Below, piece by piece: positions 44,793-53,142 of a DNA stretch of 64,000 nt. Source of the DNA: Erythrobacter sanguineus (lineage in GTDB: Bacteria > Pseudomonadota > Alphaproteobacteria > Sphingomonadales > Sphingomonadaceae); contig CAMCUB010000008.1 in NCBI GenBank assembly GCA_945878845.1, positions 1-64,000 of the forward strand, in the 5' to 3' direction. The notes under the pieces were generated by a model. The model was given only the letters and a program-made list of their open reading frames with translations, did not search any database and was not told the DNA's origin. A program made the translations under genes and the position numbers. Positions within the stretch are counted from its first letter, which is position 1, and the number at the start of each line of letters is the position of its first letter.

Positions 44793-47478
44793 GCCTGTCA
44801 ACGAAACCCGCATTCGCCGTCAGATTGCACAGCGCCTGAGCCTTCGTGCGCCGCAAGAGAATGCCCTGACCATTTTGGGCGAAGTGCTGGCCGAGATGGA
44901 TTTCGCTGAACCCAGCGATTTGGTTGAGCTGCTTAAGAAAATTCAGGTGCAGTACCCTTCAGTCCAGTCGTTCGAACGCGACTTTCCCTCGCTCTGCTTC
45001 GCGCTGGCAACGGGCGTGGGCAAGACCCGGTTGATGGGCGCATTCATCGCCTATCTGTACCTGACAGGGCGCTCCAAAAACTTCTTCGTCCTCGCGCCCA
45101 ACACCACGATCTACAACAAGCTGGTCGAGGATTTCTCCAAGACGACCTCACCCAAATATGTGTTTCGAGGCATCTCGCAGTTTGCCCAGATGGCACCGTT
45201 GATCGTGACCGGCGACACATGGCAGGAAGGTCGCGGCATCCGTGGCTCCGACCTTTATGGATCGGAAGCCATCATCAACATCTTCAACGTCGATAAGATC
45301 AACAGGGAAACCGGCAAAATCCGCAGTTTCCGTGAAACGCTTGGCGACAGCTATTTCGATTACCTGTCCAAGCTGCCTGACCTTGTGATGCTGATGGATG
45401 AGGCGCACCGCTACCGGGCCAAGGCTGGCGCGAATGCAATCTTTGAGCTTGATCCAAAGATTGGCTTGGAACTGACAGCAACGCCCAAGACGGTTGGCGC
45501 AAGCCCCAAGGATTTCAAGAACGTCATTTACAGCTACGGTCTTGGCAACGCCATGGCAGACGGCTTCGTGAAAGAGCCAGCCGTAGCAACTCGCGCCGAT
45601 TTCCGCGCATCGGACTACGATGCCCAATCGCTTGAGCGGATCATGCTTGAGGACGGCGTGCACTATCATGAGCACGTGAAGAACGAGCTGGAACTCTATT
45701 CCCGCGAAACAGGCCGCAAGCGTGTTCACCCGTTCATGCTCGTCGTGGCGCAGGACACGAAACACGCCAAAGACCTGCGCGATCAGATCGAAAGCGATGA
45801 CTTCTTTGCGGGCAACTACAAGGGCCGCGTCATCGAGGTTCACTCGAACCTGAAAGGTGAGGAAAGCGATGAGGCCATGCAGCGCCTCGTGACGCTGGAA
45901 ACGGCTGGCGACACGGACATCGTCATCCACGTCAACAAGCTGAAAGAAGGCTGGGACGTTACCAACCTCTATACCATCGTTCCTCTGCGTGCCTCAGCCT
46001 CAGACATTCTGACTGAGCAGACATTGGGACGCGGTTTGCGTCTGCCCTATGGCGAACGCACTGGAAATGAGGCTGTTGATACCCTCACTGTCATTGCACA
46101 CGACCGTTTCGATGAGGTGATCAAGAAGGCACGGGACGCAGACTCCCTCGTGCAGATCAAGGAATACCGGATCGGCAATGGCGGCGACATTTCGACCGAG
46201 CCAGAAACGATCATCAAGGTTGAGCCAAAGTTCGTATCGGCCCTGACCGGCGCTGGCACCGACACATCGGCTTCATCTGGCACCGAAACGAAGGCTCCGC
46301 TCTTCACGACGCAGGAAGACCGGCAGGCCGTTGAAACGACCATCGACCTCATCCGCGACAAGTATGAGCGGGAGTTGAAAGGCGGCGTCAGCGATTTGCA
46401 AAAGCCTGAAGTTCAGGAACGCATCGCCAAGGACGTGCAACGGCTAACCCAAGCGCGGCAAGGCACATTGGACGGCATCGTTGCGCCCACCGATTTCGCC
46501 AAGGTCGTCGCCGCAGTGGTGACGAGCATTGCCGAGAACACCATCGAAATCCCCGAAATCGTCATTCTGCCAAGCCGGGAGGTCAACTTCTGGTTCGAAG
46601 ATTTCGACCTGAGTGGCGTCGATGATGTGCGTTTGCAGCCGATTTCAGACAAGCTGCTAATCCGCAATCTGCGCGATCAATCGCAGCGTGAACTCGCGCG
46701 GGCGTTGGAAGGCCCCAAGGAAAGCCAGGTCGAAAACTATCTGGTCAAGCACCTGATGGATTACCCGCAGGTGGACTACGACACCCAAGCTGATCTGCTC
46801 TACAAGCTGGCCGGACAGATGATCGACCACCTCCGCAGCTACCTGCCCAACGAGCAGGATGTTGAGAACGTCGCCCTCGCGCATGGCAAGATGCTGGCAC
46901 AGCGCATCTTCGCCCGAATGAAGCAGCATTACCGCGAGACGCCAGCGGACTATCAGGCCAGCAAAACGCGGTCGTTCCGCACCTTGCAGCCGCAGCACTA
47001 CAGCTATGCCGCTTCCAAGCTTCTGCCCATGACACAGGCAGCAACGCCACTTTCAGCAACACCAAGCTTCGTGTTCCAAGGCGGCGCAAAGTGCCCGTAT
47101 CAGTTTCACAAATTCGACAGCGATCCCGAACGCCGCTTTGCGGTGCTGATCGACAGCGACTTTGAGAAAGACGTGCTGCGCTGGCTCAAGCCCGGCTACA
47201 ATCAATTCCGCATCGAGTATCAATCAGGCAAACGCTATGAGCCTGATTTCGTGGTGGAAACGGCATCGGAAAAGCTGATCGTTGAGATCAAGGCCGATAA
47301 CCAAATGACCGACCCGGTTGTGCAGGACAAGGCACGGGCAGCGAAGGAATGGGTCAAACACGCCAGCCGGTTCGCCGCCGAAGGTGATGGCAAGCCGTGG
47401 CGCTATGCCTTGATTTCTGACCAAGCGATCAACGAGAGCGCCACGTTGGCTGGTTTGCTGGCAAGGTTCGCAGATTGA
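44785..47478 (+). CDS. Type III-like restriction subunit (Res) with C-terminal nuclease
   Basis: 897 residues from ATG 44785. The ATPase has Walker A ATGVGKTRL (75-83), DEAHR (205-209) and motif VI EQTLGRGLRLPYG. The C-terminal nuclease motif is PD-x-ExK: D821 in YEPDFVV, E834 and K836 in LIVEIKAD. All catalytic residues are present, so it should cut DNA in an ATP-dependent manner together with Mod. Overlap with mod indicates translational coupling. Unlike standard two-gene type III systems, a SNF2 ATPase precedes them. Confidence 0.9.
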   Translation: MVEPVNETRIRRQIAQRLSLRAPQENALTILGEVLAEMDFAEPSDLVELLKKIQVQYPSVQSFERDFPSLCFALATGVGKTRLMGAFIAYLYLTGRSKNFFVLAPNTTIYNKLVEDFSKTTSPKYVFRGISQFAQMAPLIVTGDTWQEGRGIRGSDLYGSEAIINIFNVDKINRETGKIRSFRETLGDSYFDYLSKLPDLVMLMDEAHRYRAKAGANAIFELDPKIGLELTATPKTVGASPKDFKNVIYSYGLGNAMADGFVKEPAVATRADFRASDYDAQSLERIMLEDGVHYHEHVKNELELYSRETGRKRVHPFMLVVAQDTKHAKDLRDQIESDDFFAGNYKGRVIEVHSNLKGEESDEAMQRLVTLETAGDTDIVIHVNKLKEGWDVTNLYTIVPLRASASDILTEQTLGRGLRLPYGERTGNEAVDTLTVIAHDRFDEVIKKARDADSLVQIKEYRIGNGGDISTEPETIIKVEPKFVSALTGAGTDTSASSGTETKAPLFTTQEDRQAVETTIDLIRDKYERELKGGVSDLQKPEVQERIAKDVQRLTQARQGTLDGIVAPTDFAKVVAAVVTSIAENTIEIPEIVILPSREVNFWFEDFDLSGVDDVRLQPISDKLLIRNLRDQSQRELARALEGPKESQVENYLVKHLMDYPQVDYDTQADLLYKLAGQMIDHLRSYLPNEQDVENVALAHGKMLAQRIFARMKQHYRETPADYQASKTRSFRTLQPQHYSYAASKLLPMTQAATPLSATPSFVFQGGAKCPYQFHKFDSDPERRFAVLIDSDFEKDVLRWLKPGYNQFRIEYQSGKRYEPDFVVETASEKLIVEIKADNQMTDPVVQDKARAAKEWVKHASRFAAEGDGKPWRYALISDQAINESATLAGLLARFAD

Positions 47479-47493
47479 GCTGATCAATAAAAA

Positions 47494-47529
47494 GATGGCA
47501 TGACGCAGGAACGATTGCGCCATGCCATC
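47494..47529 (-). terminator. Rho-independent terminator for the leftward DpdA-like operon
   Basis: The arms gatggcatg (47494-47502) and catgccatc (47521-47529) pair, with four more pairs inside. On the minus strand the hairpin is followed by TTTTTATTG (complement of 47485-47493). It also lies just after res on the + strand, but without a T-run in that direction. Confidence 0.8.
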
Positions 47530-47644
47530 AAGGTGGCCGCACGTAGGCAAAGACCGTGCAGCTAGGTTTTATGTTATGGTTCAGTAAGCGCGATCCTCGT
47601 CACCGCTGTCGGGCAGCTTGCCGTGGCGGAGGTTGGCTGAGGGG

Positions 47645-48985
47645 TTAGCGAAGACCTGAGAGATCACGGTCTTCGTCACCGGTATCGAGGGCCAACGGGT
47701 GCGTATCCTTGTCGATCTTCGGCCCTGTCATCAGGTGCGTCCGGTATTGCTTGAGCACCTTAAGATCGCGGGCCGCGATGACCTTGTGAATGGCATCGAC
47801 GGCAGACTTCACCTTGCTGTGAACCACGTCAGCCGGGTTCGCCATTTCCACCTCGAACACATGGTGAGCGAGTGCGACGGCGTCGCAGAGCACCGTGAGA
47901 TTGTGGTGGGCATGGTAACGGTCACTCTGCGCATCGTGGTAGCGCCCGTTGGTCGGCGGGCACGGTACACACATGTCACCCAGAGTGAGATGCCGGCCAA
48001 GGACGCTGGGCCACGGCCACTGCGCCTTCGAACCAAAGAACACAGGGTCAGCAGGTGCGACGAGCTGGGCCAACTTCATCTCATTACCATCAATCTGGGG
48101 CAGCGTGAAAATCTTGTTGCTGCGCAGCATGATGAAGGGAGATGCCGTATCGTAGGAGATACGCAGGTGCGGGTTGATGTGCTTGTTGATCGCCTGCTGT
48201 AGTGCAGTCAGCATCACGGCCATGTCCAAGGTCGAAGTGCCAAGAACATGGATCCAGTTCTTAGTCTGCAACAGCCCATCGTTGGCCATGGTGATCACAC
48301 GGCGGCAAATCTCATACATATTGCGACGCATGACGCCTGCGATGGCCCAGCCTTCGAAGGGATAATGCTTGACGGCTTCATACCAGCGATCAGCTTGGTG
48401 CGGATTGTTGCCCTGAATTACGTTCAACCAGCGCACCTTCCCGAGAGTGCGATTAGCAGCAAAGTAGTCGAGATGATCAAGCGTGGCGTCGAGGCAAGCA
48501 TCGAAATCCTTGTAGCGATAGGGATGGTTCTCGAACCGGGTTGGCCCGGTCGGCACGTCTAGCGTCATTGCCAGATCGCAGTGAGTTTCCAGCCAGTTCA
48601 GGATGCGCGGACGGTCACGGACCGGGTCAAGCGTCTTGCTGTTATTCGCAATCTGATACCCACCGCTATCTCCGATGACGCGGGCAAATTTGCGATCACG
48701 CTCGGTGATGATGCAGCCGTTGTTTTGCTTCAGCGCCTGCCCCGCAGAATAGAGCACATGGCTCCAGCGGAACAGCGGGTTGGCGGGGGCGATGAAATCA
48801 AAGTCGCCGGGGTTGATGCCCTGCGGCAACGGACGCTGCCAGTTCTTGGCATAGGCATCGATTGCGTAGCTCGGGCTGACAGACGGCGTATAGATCGCCC
48901 AGTCACGTGGGATAGGGTCATTCTGCAAGTTGGGAAGGAAGCTGAAAGAAGGCACAGCGGTATCGTCAGGGCGCGAAGCGTCCAT
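47645..48985 (-). CDS. DpdA-like guanine transglycosylase (TGT paralogue)
   Basis: 446 residues from ATG 48985 (AGGAG 7 nt upstream). The tRNA-guanine transglycosylase fold is readable in order: D106 in GDSGGYQ, D143 in LAMTLDVPTG, Q191 in NVIQGN, WAIAGV near 215, LGTSTLD near 249-254, D279 in ISYDTASP (nucleophile position), and zinc-site Cys C339 and C342 with downstream His (HAHHN). The divergence from housekeeping Tgt and the mobile setting fit DpdA, which exchanges guanine in DNA for a 7-deazaguanine precursor. No preQ0 synthesis genes are in the island, so the host queuosine route would have to supply the base. Substrate (DNA or tRNA) is not proven. Confidence 0.78.
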   Translation of the reverse strand: MDASRPDDTAVPSFSFLPNLQNDPIPRDWAIYTPSVSPSYAIDAYAKNWQRPLPQGINPGDFDFIAPANPLFRWSHVLYSAGQALKQNNGCIITERDRKFARVIGDSGGYQIANNSKTLDPVRDRPRILNWLETHCDLAMTLDVPTGPTRFENHPYRYKDFDACLDATLDHLDYFAANRTLGKVRWLNVIQGNNPHQADRWYEAVKHYPFEGWAIAGVMRRNMYEICRRVITMANDGLLQTKNWIHVLGTSTLDMAVMLTALQQAINKHINPHLRISYDTASPFIMLRSNKIFTLPQIDGNEMKLAQLVAPADPVFFGSKAQWPWPSVLGRHLTLGDMCVPCPPTNGRYHDAQSDRYHAHHNLTVLCDAVALAHHVFEVEMANPADVVHSKVKSAVDAIHKVIAARDLKVLKQYRTHLMTGPKIDKDTHPLALDTGDEDRDLSGLR

Positions 48986-49055
48986 GGTAATTCTCCTAGA
49001 TTTTGTGGGGTTGTCGGGAGGGACACCGAGGCCCCTCCCAGTCGGTGAAGTGTGG

Positions 49056-50915
49056 TTAGGCGGGCACTGCTTCCGCATCGACTTCAGCGATTTCGACATG
49101 GATCGGCGCAGATGCGATGTCTGCCGCAGTGGCATTCGACGGCACGGGTGCGTTGACCTTTGCGAAGTACTTGGGCGAGAGCACCAGATCGTTGTCGCAG
49201 GTCGGGACGTAGACATCGTACTCGCCGGTTTCGTCAGCGAACGAAGCCTTCAGCACACCTGCGATGTTTCCCGACAGCGTGACATCGCAGACATCGAACT
49301 TGTGGAGCTTGGCGAAAAGACCATACACATCCTTGGGCCGCAGCGTGAGTTCGAACGCCTTGTCCAGTGCTGCTGTGATGGTCAGCTTGCCATCGGTCTG
49401 CCCCTTGAAGATCACCGTCAGCTTGTCCGCTTCGAACTTGATCTTCATCGGCTGCGCCCCCTTCTTAGTTGGCGACACGGACTTGAACTTCTTAAGGTGC
49501 TCAACGAACAGCTTGCTGAGTTCGGCCTTGGTCAGCGTGACAGAAAACTGCTCTTCGTAAGCCTCGACGTTGACCGGCTGATAGCGGCCCTTGGTCATGT
49601 AGTTCCAGAACAGGTGGCGCTTGGCAGTTTTGCGTCCGGCCTTAGCCAAGGCGGTGTTGTTCAGGCACCAGCTGATTGCGCTTCCCGAAGCCTTACCATC
49701 ATTGAGCACGGGCACAGGGTCGCGCGACAGCGTGTAGAGTGAACGCATAGTGCGGTCGTGAAGCTTGTCGGCCACAATCTTGCGAGACGACTTGAGCATG
49801 TACAGGTAATCCTGCGTCTGCACGATGTTCGAGGCAATTCCCGGCCCGGGCTTGGCGTGAACGACAACGGATGTCGGAGCCATACACGCCGAAACCATCA
49901 GCTTCGCGCCCGCAGCATCCGGCACCATCGAGAACAAGCTGTATTCCTCGATTTCCAGCGCACCGGCGATGTTGTCCACACGGAGCTTGGTCTTCTTGCC
50001 GGTATCGACCAGTTCACCGAGGCTGAGCGTCCGCGAAACAAACTCTGCCGCTTTATCAACCGGCAGCATAACCTTGTCGTTCAGCTTGCGCAGCATGCCA
50101 TCGATTTCGCTGTTTTCCAGCGGCACCTCGCCGATGATAGAGACCGTGCCATTATCGTGCCGTCCGTACATCACCACCACATTGTCACCAGTCGCATAGC
50201 TTGGGTCCATGGCGAAGCTGGCCTTGACGTTGGCAGTCGCAATGGCAGCCTTGATGTTGTCCTTCAGGGCAGTTTCAATGATCGAACGATCATCAGCAGT
50301 TTCGCCGTCTGCCTGGGGTTCGCCGTGACGCTGCATGAACAGCACCTTTTCGAAGCCGCCAGCATCTTTGATCGCATCAACCAGAGGCACAACATTGGTC
50401 ACAAGCTGATTGCGAAACTTAGCATCGAGCCATTCCAGCACAGCGCAATAGCGCGACGTGTTTGAGGCGTGGTATTCGTAGTCGAACTCCAACACGAGGC
50501 GACAAATGGTGGTGAAACGCGAGGCACCTTGGCGCGGCGTGTCGATCTTGATGCGCTTTTCTGCCTCCCATTCCTTCTCGGTCTTTTTGAGGTCATTTGT
50601 AACCTGCTCGTCAGCCACCGCCTTGGGATTGGTAGTCAGCTCTGCCTTGTGAGCAGCGACATTGTCCTTGCGCTGCGGGATTTCCTTGTTGTGTTCGGCG
50701 ATCTTGCCGTTGCGAGCCTTGATCTGCTGCGTCAGCCAGCCCGCCCCGCCATTGGGAGCAAGCGTGTTGAGATACACGAGATAAACATGCGCGACTGCCT
50801 CCATTGCGGAGGCCTTCGAAGCGATATAGGCCTTGCGTGCAGCTGTTGTGTGCTTTTCCGCAGCCACAGAGGGCGACAGAGTGATGGTGTTTTCGGTTTC
50901 GGTGTGGTCAGTCAT
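49056..50915 (-). CDS. Large hypothetical protein upstream of the DpdA-like gene
   Basis: 619 residues, same direction as the DpdA-like gene and 70 bp before it, so probably in one operon. Residues about 60-125 form a charged coiled coil (QIKARNGKIAEHNKEI). The last 160 residues alternate short strands (KIKFEADKLTVIF, FELTLRPKDVYGLFAKL, GVLKASFADETGEYDVYVPT), faintly like the C-terminal domain of a DNA sliding clamp. That resemblance is speculative. No catalytic motif seen. A probable partner of the transglycosylase in target or strand selection. Confidence 0.6.
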   Translation of the reverse strand: MTDHTETENTITLSPSVAAEKHTTAARKAYIASKASAMEAVAHVYLVYLNTLAPNGGAGWLTQQIKARNGKIAEHNKEIPQRKDNVAAHKAELTTNPKAVADEQVTNDLKKTEKEWEAEKRIKIDTPRQGASRFTTICRLVLEFDYEYHASNTSRYCAVLEWLDAKFRNQLVTNVVPLVDAIKDAGGFEKVLFMQRHGEPQADGETADDRSIIETALKDNIKAAIATANVKASFAMDPSYATGDNVVVMYGRHDNGTVSIIGEVPLENSEIDGMLRKLNDKVMLPVDKAAEFVSRTLSLGELVDTGKKTKLRVDNIAGALEIEEYSLFSMVPDAAGAKLMVSACMAPTSVVVHAKPGPGIASNIVQTQDYLYMLKSSRKIVADKLHDRTMRSLYTLSRDPVPVLNDGKASGSAISWCLNNTALAKAGRKTAKRHLFWNYMTKGRYQPVNVEAYEEQFSVTLTKAELSKLFVEHLKKFKSVSPTKKGAQPMKIKFEADKLTVIFKGQTDGKLTITAALDKAFELTLRPKDVYGLFAKLHKFDVCDVTLSGNIAGVLKASFADETGEYDVYVPTCDNDLVLSPKYFAKVNAPVPSNATAADIASAPIHVEIAEVDAEAVPA

Positions 50916-51094
50916 TTTGAGTTACTCACATTACAAGTGAGCGTGTCACTGGGATCACGCATCAGCTTCGGTTGAGCTGACGATGGTCCACCTAGTCGGG
51001 GCGGCGCTGTTCTCAAAAAGCACTATCCTTCACGAAGAATGATCTCGCCCGACGCCTACACAGGTGCCAGAGATGTGCTGAAAAGGGGGGCAGG

Positions 51095-51982
51095 ATGACC
51101 GATTACGGTGAAGTGAGGTTTTACTTTCAATACGCCAATCCGGTTGAGACCGAAGACGAACTCGCCGGGCAAAAGCGACCGACCATGCGCGGCACCAAAC
51201 ATCCATGGGAAAACAGCCCGTACTTCTGGTGGTGGCTGTTTCTGAGAGAGAACGCAGCCTACACGCAGACCTGTAATGGCAACGGTGGTGAGCCTTGCAG
51301 CGCCCTCTATGCCGATTTTGGCGATGTTCGGCCGGACAACTTCATGGCTTGGTGGTTGAACCGTGGGCGTCAGCTATTCTGCGAACCACATGGAGCAGCC
51401 AGTCGTATTGTACCGCCCGACGAGCGCAGCTACGGCGACCAGACATTCCGGATTGTGGTTGAATTAGAGAGGTTCGGCGATACGGATCGCGCGATTGCGG
51501 AAGTTCGCAGTTTCCTCCAGCAGCAGCAGCCCGAGGGTGATTATGGACGAGGCGGACGCAACATCAGCCGCGCACTCTATCAGCTGTTCACCAAGCCCAA
51601 TCTGCATTCTCTCCGCCAGCACTATCAAGCTCACCAGCTGATTAAGGCTGACCCGAACATAGTCGATGCAAAATTTGTTGAGCAAGCGGGTATCAAGCTG
51701 GGCAGCTCCAGCGTAGCAACCGCAGCCAAGTCCTATCGGGAAAGCATCGCAAGGATGGTCGAATACGCTGGCAAAGGCGTATTCCCAATCATGACGAAAG
51801 CGCAAGCCAATCGGGTTCCGGCCTACCTCGAAAGCCGGAAGCTAGCTGGCCAAGAGCGCCGTCGGGAAATCGCAGCAGGCTTGCACTGTGCACCTTTTGG
51901 ACCGCTTGAAGAGCCTGAGCCAGCCCTGACACATTCCACAACCAATCAGGGATTTCGGAACTTTGTTCAACGAACCAGCTGA
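51095..51982 (+). CDS. Trp-rich conserved hypothetical protein
   Basis: 295 residues with AAAAGGGGGG before the ATG; divergent from the 619-residue gene. The N-terminal 100 residues hold SPYFWWWLFLRENAAY, then LYADFGDVRPDNFMAWWLNRGRQLF, a pattern that recurs in unknown proteins of phage and restriction islands. The C-terminal half is helical. No catalytic motif recognised. Confidence 0.6.
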   Translation: MTDYGEVRFYFQYANPVETEDELAGQKRPTMRGTKHPWENSPYFWWWLFLRENAAYTQTCNGNGGEPCSALYADFGDVRPDNFMAWWLNRGRQLFCEPHGAASRIVPPDERSYGDQTFRIVVELERFGDTDRAIAEVRSFLQQQQPEGDYGRGGRNISRALYQLFTKPNLHSLRQHYQAHQLIKADPNIVDAKFVEQAGIKLGSSSVATAAKSYRESIARMVEYAGKGVFPIMTKAQANRVPAYLESRKLAGQERRREIAAGLHCAPFGPLEEPEPALTHSTTNQGFRNFVQRTS

Positions 51983-52092
51983 CCGCAAGACCGCTAGGTT
52001 CGCATAGGATTGTTTCGGTTGCCCATAACAGCCCCTGACCATAAAATGGGAATGGTCAGGTCCAAAATCACAATCACCTTAAGGAACTCAAG

Positions 52093-52299
52093 ATGAGCAA
52101 ACTTGCCGAGCTGATGGCAAAAAAGGCCGAGCTGGAAAAGCAGATCGAAGCTGCCAAGCAGGCTGAGCAGTCCGATGCCATCAAACAGATTGTCGAGTTG
52201 GCCAAGACATATGGCATCACATATGCCGAGTTGAAGCCGCATCTGACCCGTCGCCGTCAGCGCCGCACCAAGGCTGAGATTGCAGCCGCCAAGGGCTGA
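52093..52299 (+). CDS. Short H-NS-like protein lacking the usual DNA-binding domain
   Basis: 68 residues with TAAGGA upstream. LAELMAKKAELEKQIEAAK and DAIKQIVELAKTYGITYAEL match the N-terminal oligomerisation helix of H-NS-family proteins. The protein then ends in a basic RRRQRRTKAEI tail instead of the family's W-x-G-x-G-R DNA-binding domain. Such short forms can poison or retarget host H-NS by hetero-oligomerisation; here the role is inferred. Confidence 0.6.
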   Translation: MSKLAELMAKKAELEKQIEAAKQAEQSDAIKQIVELAKTYGITYAELKPHLTRRRQRRTKAEIAAAKG

Positions 52300-52465
52300 G
52301 CACGCCTGCTTGCGCTGTGCCCTGCGATTTTAAGCTTCGTACAGCGCCCGCAGCCCTTGCCCGCTACAAAACTAGCGGCCCAACTGCACAACCAGCTTAA
52401 TCGCTGCTGCAAACGCGGATTTGACGCCAACGAGCTTTGCTGTCGCGCTTACACCCGCTTCGTTT

Positions 52466-52819
52466 TCAGGCTGTCAGTAGCTGAGCCGCGTAGATGTCGG
52501 GCTTGAAGCCAACGATGCGACGTCCTCCTAGATCGAGCACGGGCCGTTTGATCATCGAGGGGTTGGCCAACATCAGCGCAACAGCCTTGTCTGCATCGAT
52601 GTTCTGCTTGTCTTCATCCGGCAAGGCGCGAAAGGTCGTCCCAGCTCGGTTCAGCAGAACTTCCCATCCAAGCTCCGCAACCCAATCTTGCAGCATCGTC
52701 TGGGCCACGCCTGACTTTTTGTAGTCATGGAAGACGAAAGCTATTCCCTGTGAATTCAGCCAATCCTTGGCCTTCTTAATCGTGTCGCAATTCGGAATTC
52801 CGAACATCGTCAATGTCAT
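52466..52819 (-). CDS. Island-borne ArsC/Spx-family reductase-like protein
   Basis: 117 residues from ATG 52819 (AGGA further upstream; a GTG six bases earlier is possible). MTLTMFGIPNCDTIKKAKDW holds the active-site Cys. FHDYKKSG, NRAGTTFRALPDEDK, PSMIKRPVL and IVGFKPDIY complete the ArsC/Spx/YffB-like fold. It is full length and matches the interrupted host gene along its whole length, in the same orientation and close to attR. It probably replaces the function lost by insertion. Arsenate reductase activity should not be assumed, as YffB-type relatives have other or unknown roles. Confidence 0.87.
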   Translation of the reverse strand: MTLTMFGIPNCDTIKKAKDWLNSQGIAFVFHDYKKSGVAQTMLQDWVAELGWEVLLNRAGTTFRALPDEDKQNIDADKAVALMLANPSMIKRPVLDLGGRRIVGFKPDIYAAQLLTA

Positions 52820-52997
52820 AGCCACAGTCCTGCTTCATTGCTGCACTTGTCTTCGAGGTAGGCATGGGGACCGTTTCTAGACGCTGCACCTTATGCATTA
52901 GAACGTGCGTTGCTCAAGATCATCCCAATTTTTACGGCATACCCAATTGCACGGTCATTTTATTTTATTGCCTAATTTCAATGACTTAAGCAAATAA

Positions 52998-53029
52998 GTG
53001 TACAACTATCCTGTCTAGCTCGCAATTGG
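52998..53029. other. attR of the serine-recombinase island
   Basis: The island half holds the arm gtgtacaactat (52998-53009), reverse complement of 30216-30227. The 4-bp core tcgc (53020-53023) is followed by host-derived sequence aattgg. Confidence 0.88.
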
Positions 53030-53054
53030 GGATGCCGTAGAGGTGGATCGTCAT
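53021..53054 (-). pseudogene. ArsC/Spx-like reductase, 5' end right of the island
   Basis: From ATG 53054 the minus strand encodes MTIHLYGIPNC, then runs into island sequence and stops after 11 further codons at about 52989. Joined to the fragment at 29888-30206 it restores a full ArsC-like protein of about 116 residues, with the Cys codon directly next to the insertion point. Confidence 0.9.
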
Positions 53055-53142
53055 GGAAATTCCGTCGTTTGCCTGCATTTGCCGTCTTGACGGGCCGGGG
53101 CCCGAAGTGGGACGTGTTTGGCGATCAATCGCGGGGGTGGCA

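Larger units (their letters stand above)
30208..53023. mobile_element. Genomic island inserted in an ArsC-like gene by a large serine recombinase
   Basis: The two ends split one host gene between its Cys and Asp codons and share only the 4-bp core tcgc. The outer ends joined give an attP with 12-bp inverted arms around a 22-bp centre, as expected for large serine recombinases. The recombinase gene starts about 60 bp inside the left end and reads inward. GC content drops visibly against both flanks, and genes are of phage/plasmid/defence type. There are no conjugation or virion genes, so it is an integrative island that would need a helper or its own HUH nuclease to move. Confidence 0.9.

Noticed and set aside
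47645..48985. Housekeeping tRNA-guanine transglycosylase (tgt)
   Set aside because: The fold residues are present, but spacing and surrounding sequence differ widely from Tgt, and the gene is island-borne; DpdA-like is the better call.
52466..52819. Arsenic-resistance operon
   Set aside because: Only ArsC/Spx-like genes are present, with no arsB, arsR or acr genes; the link is to the integration site, not to arsenic.
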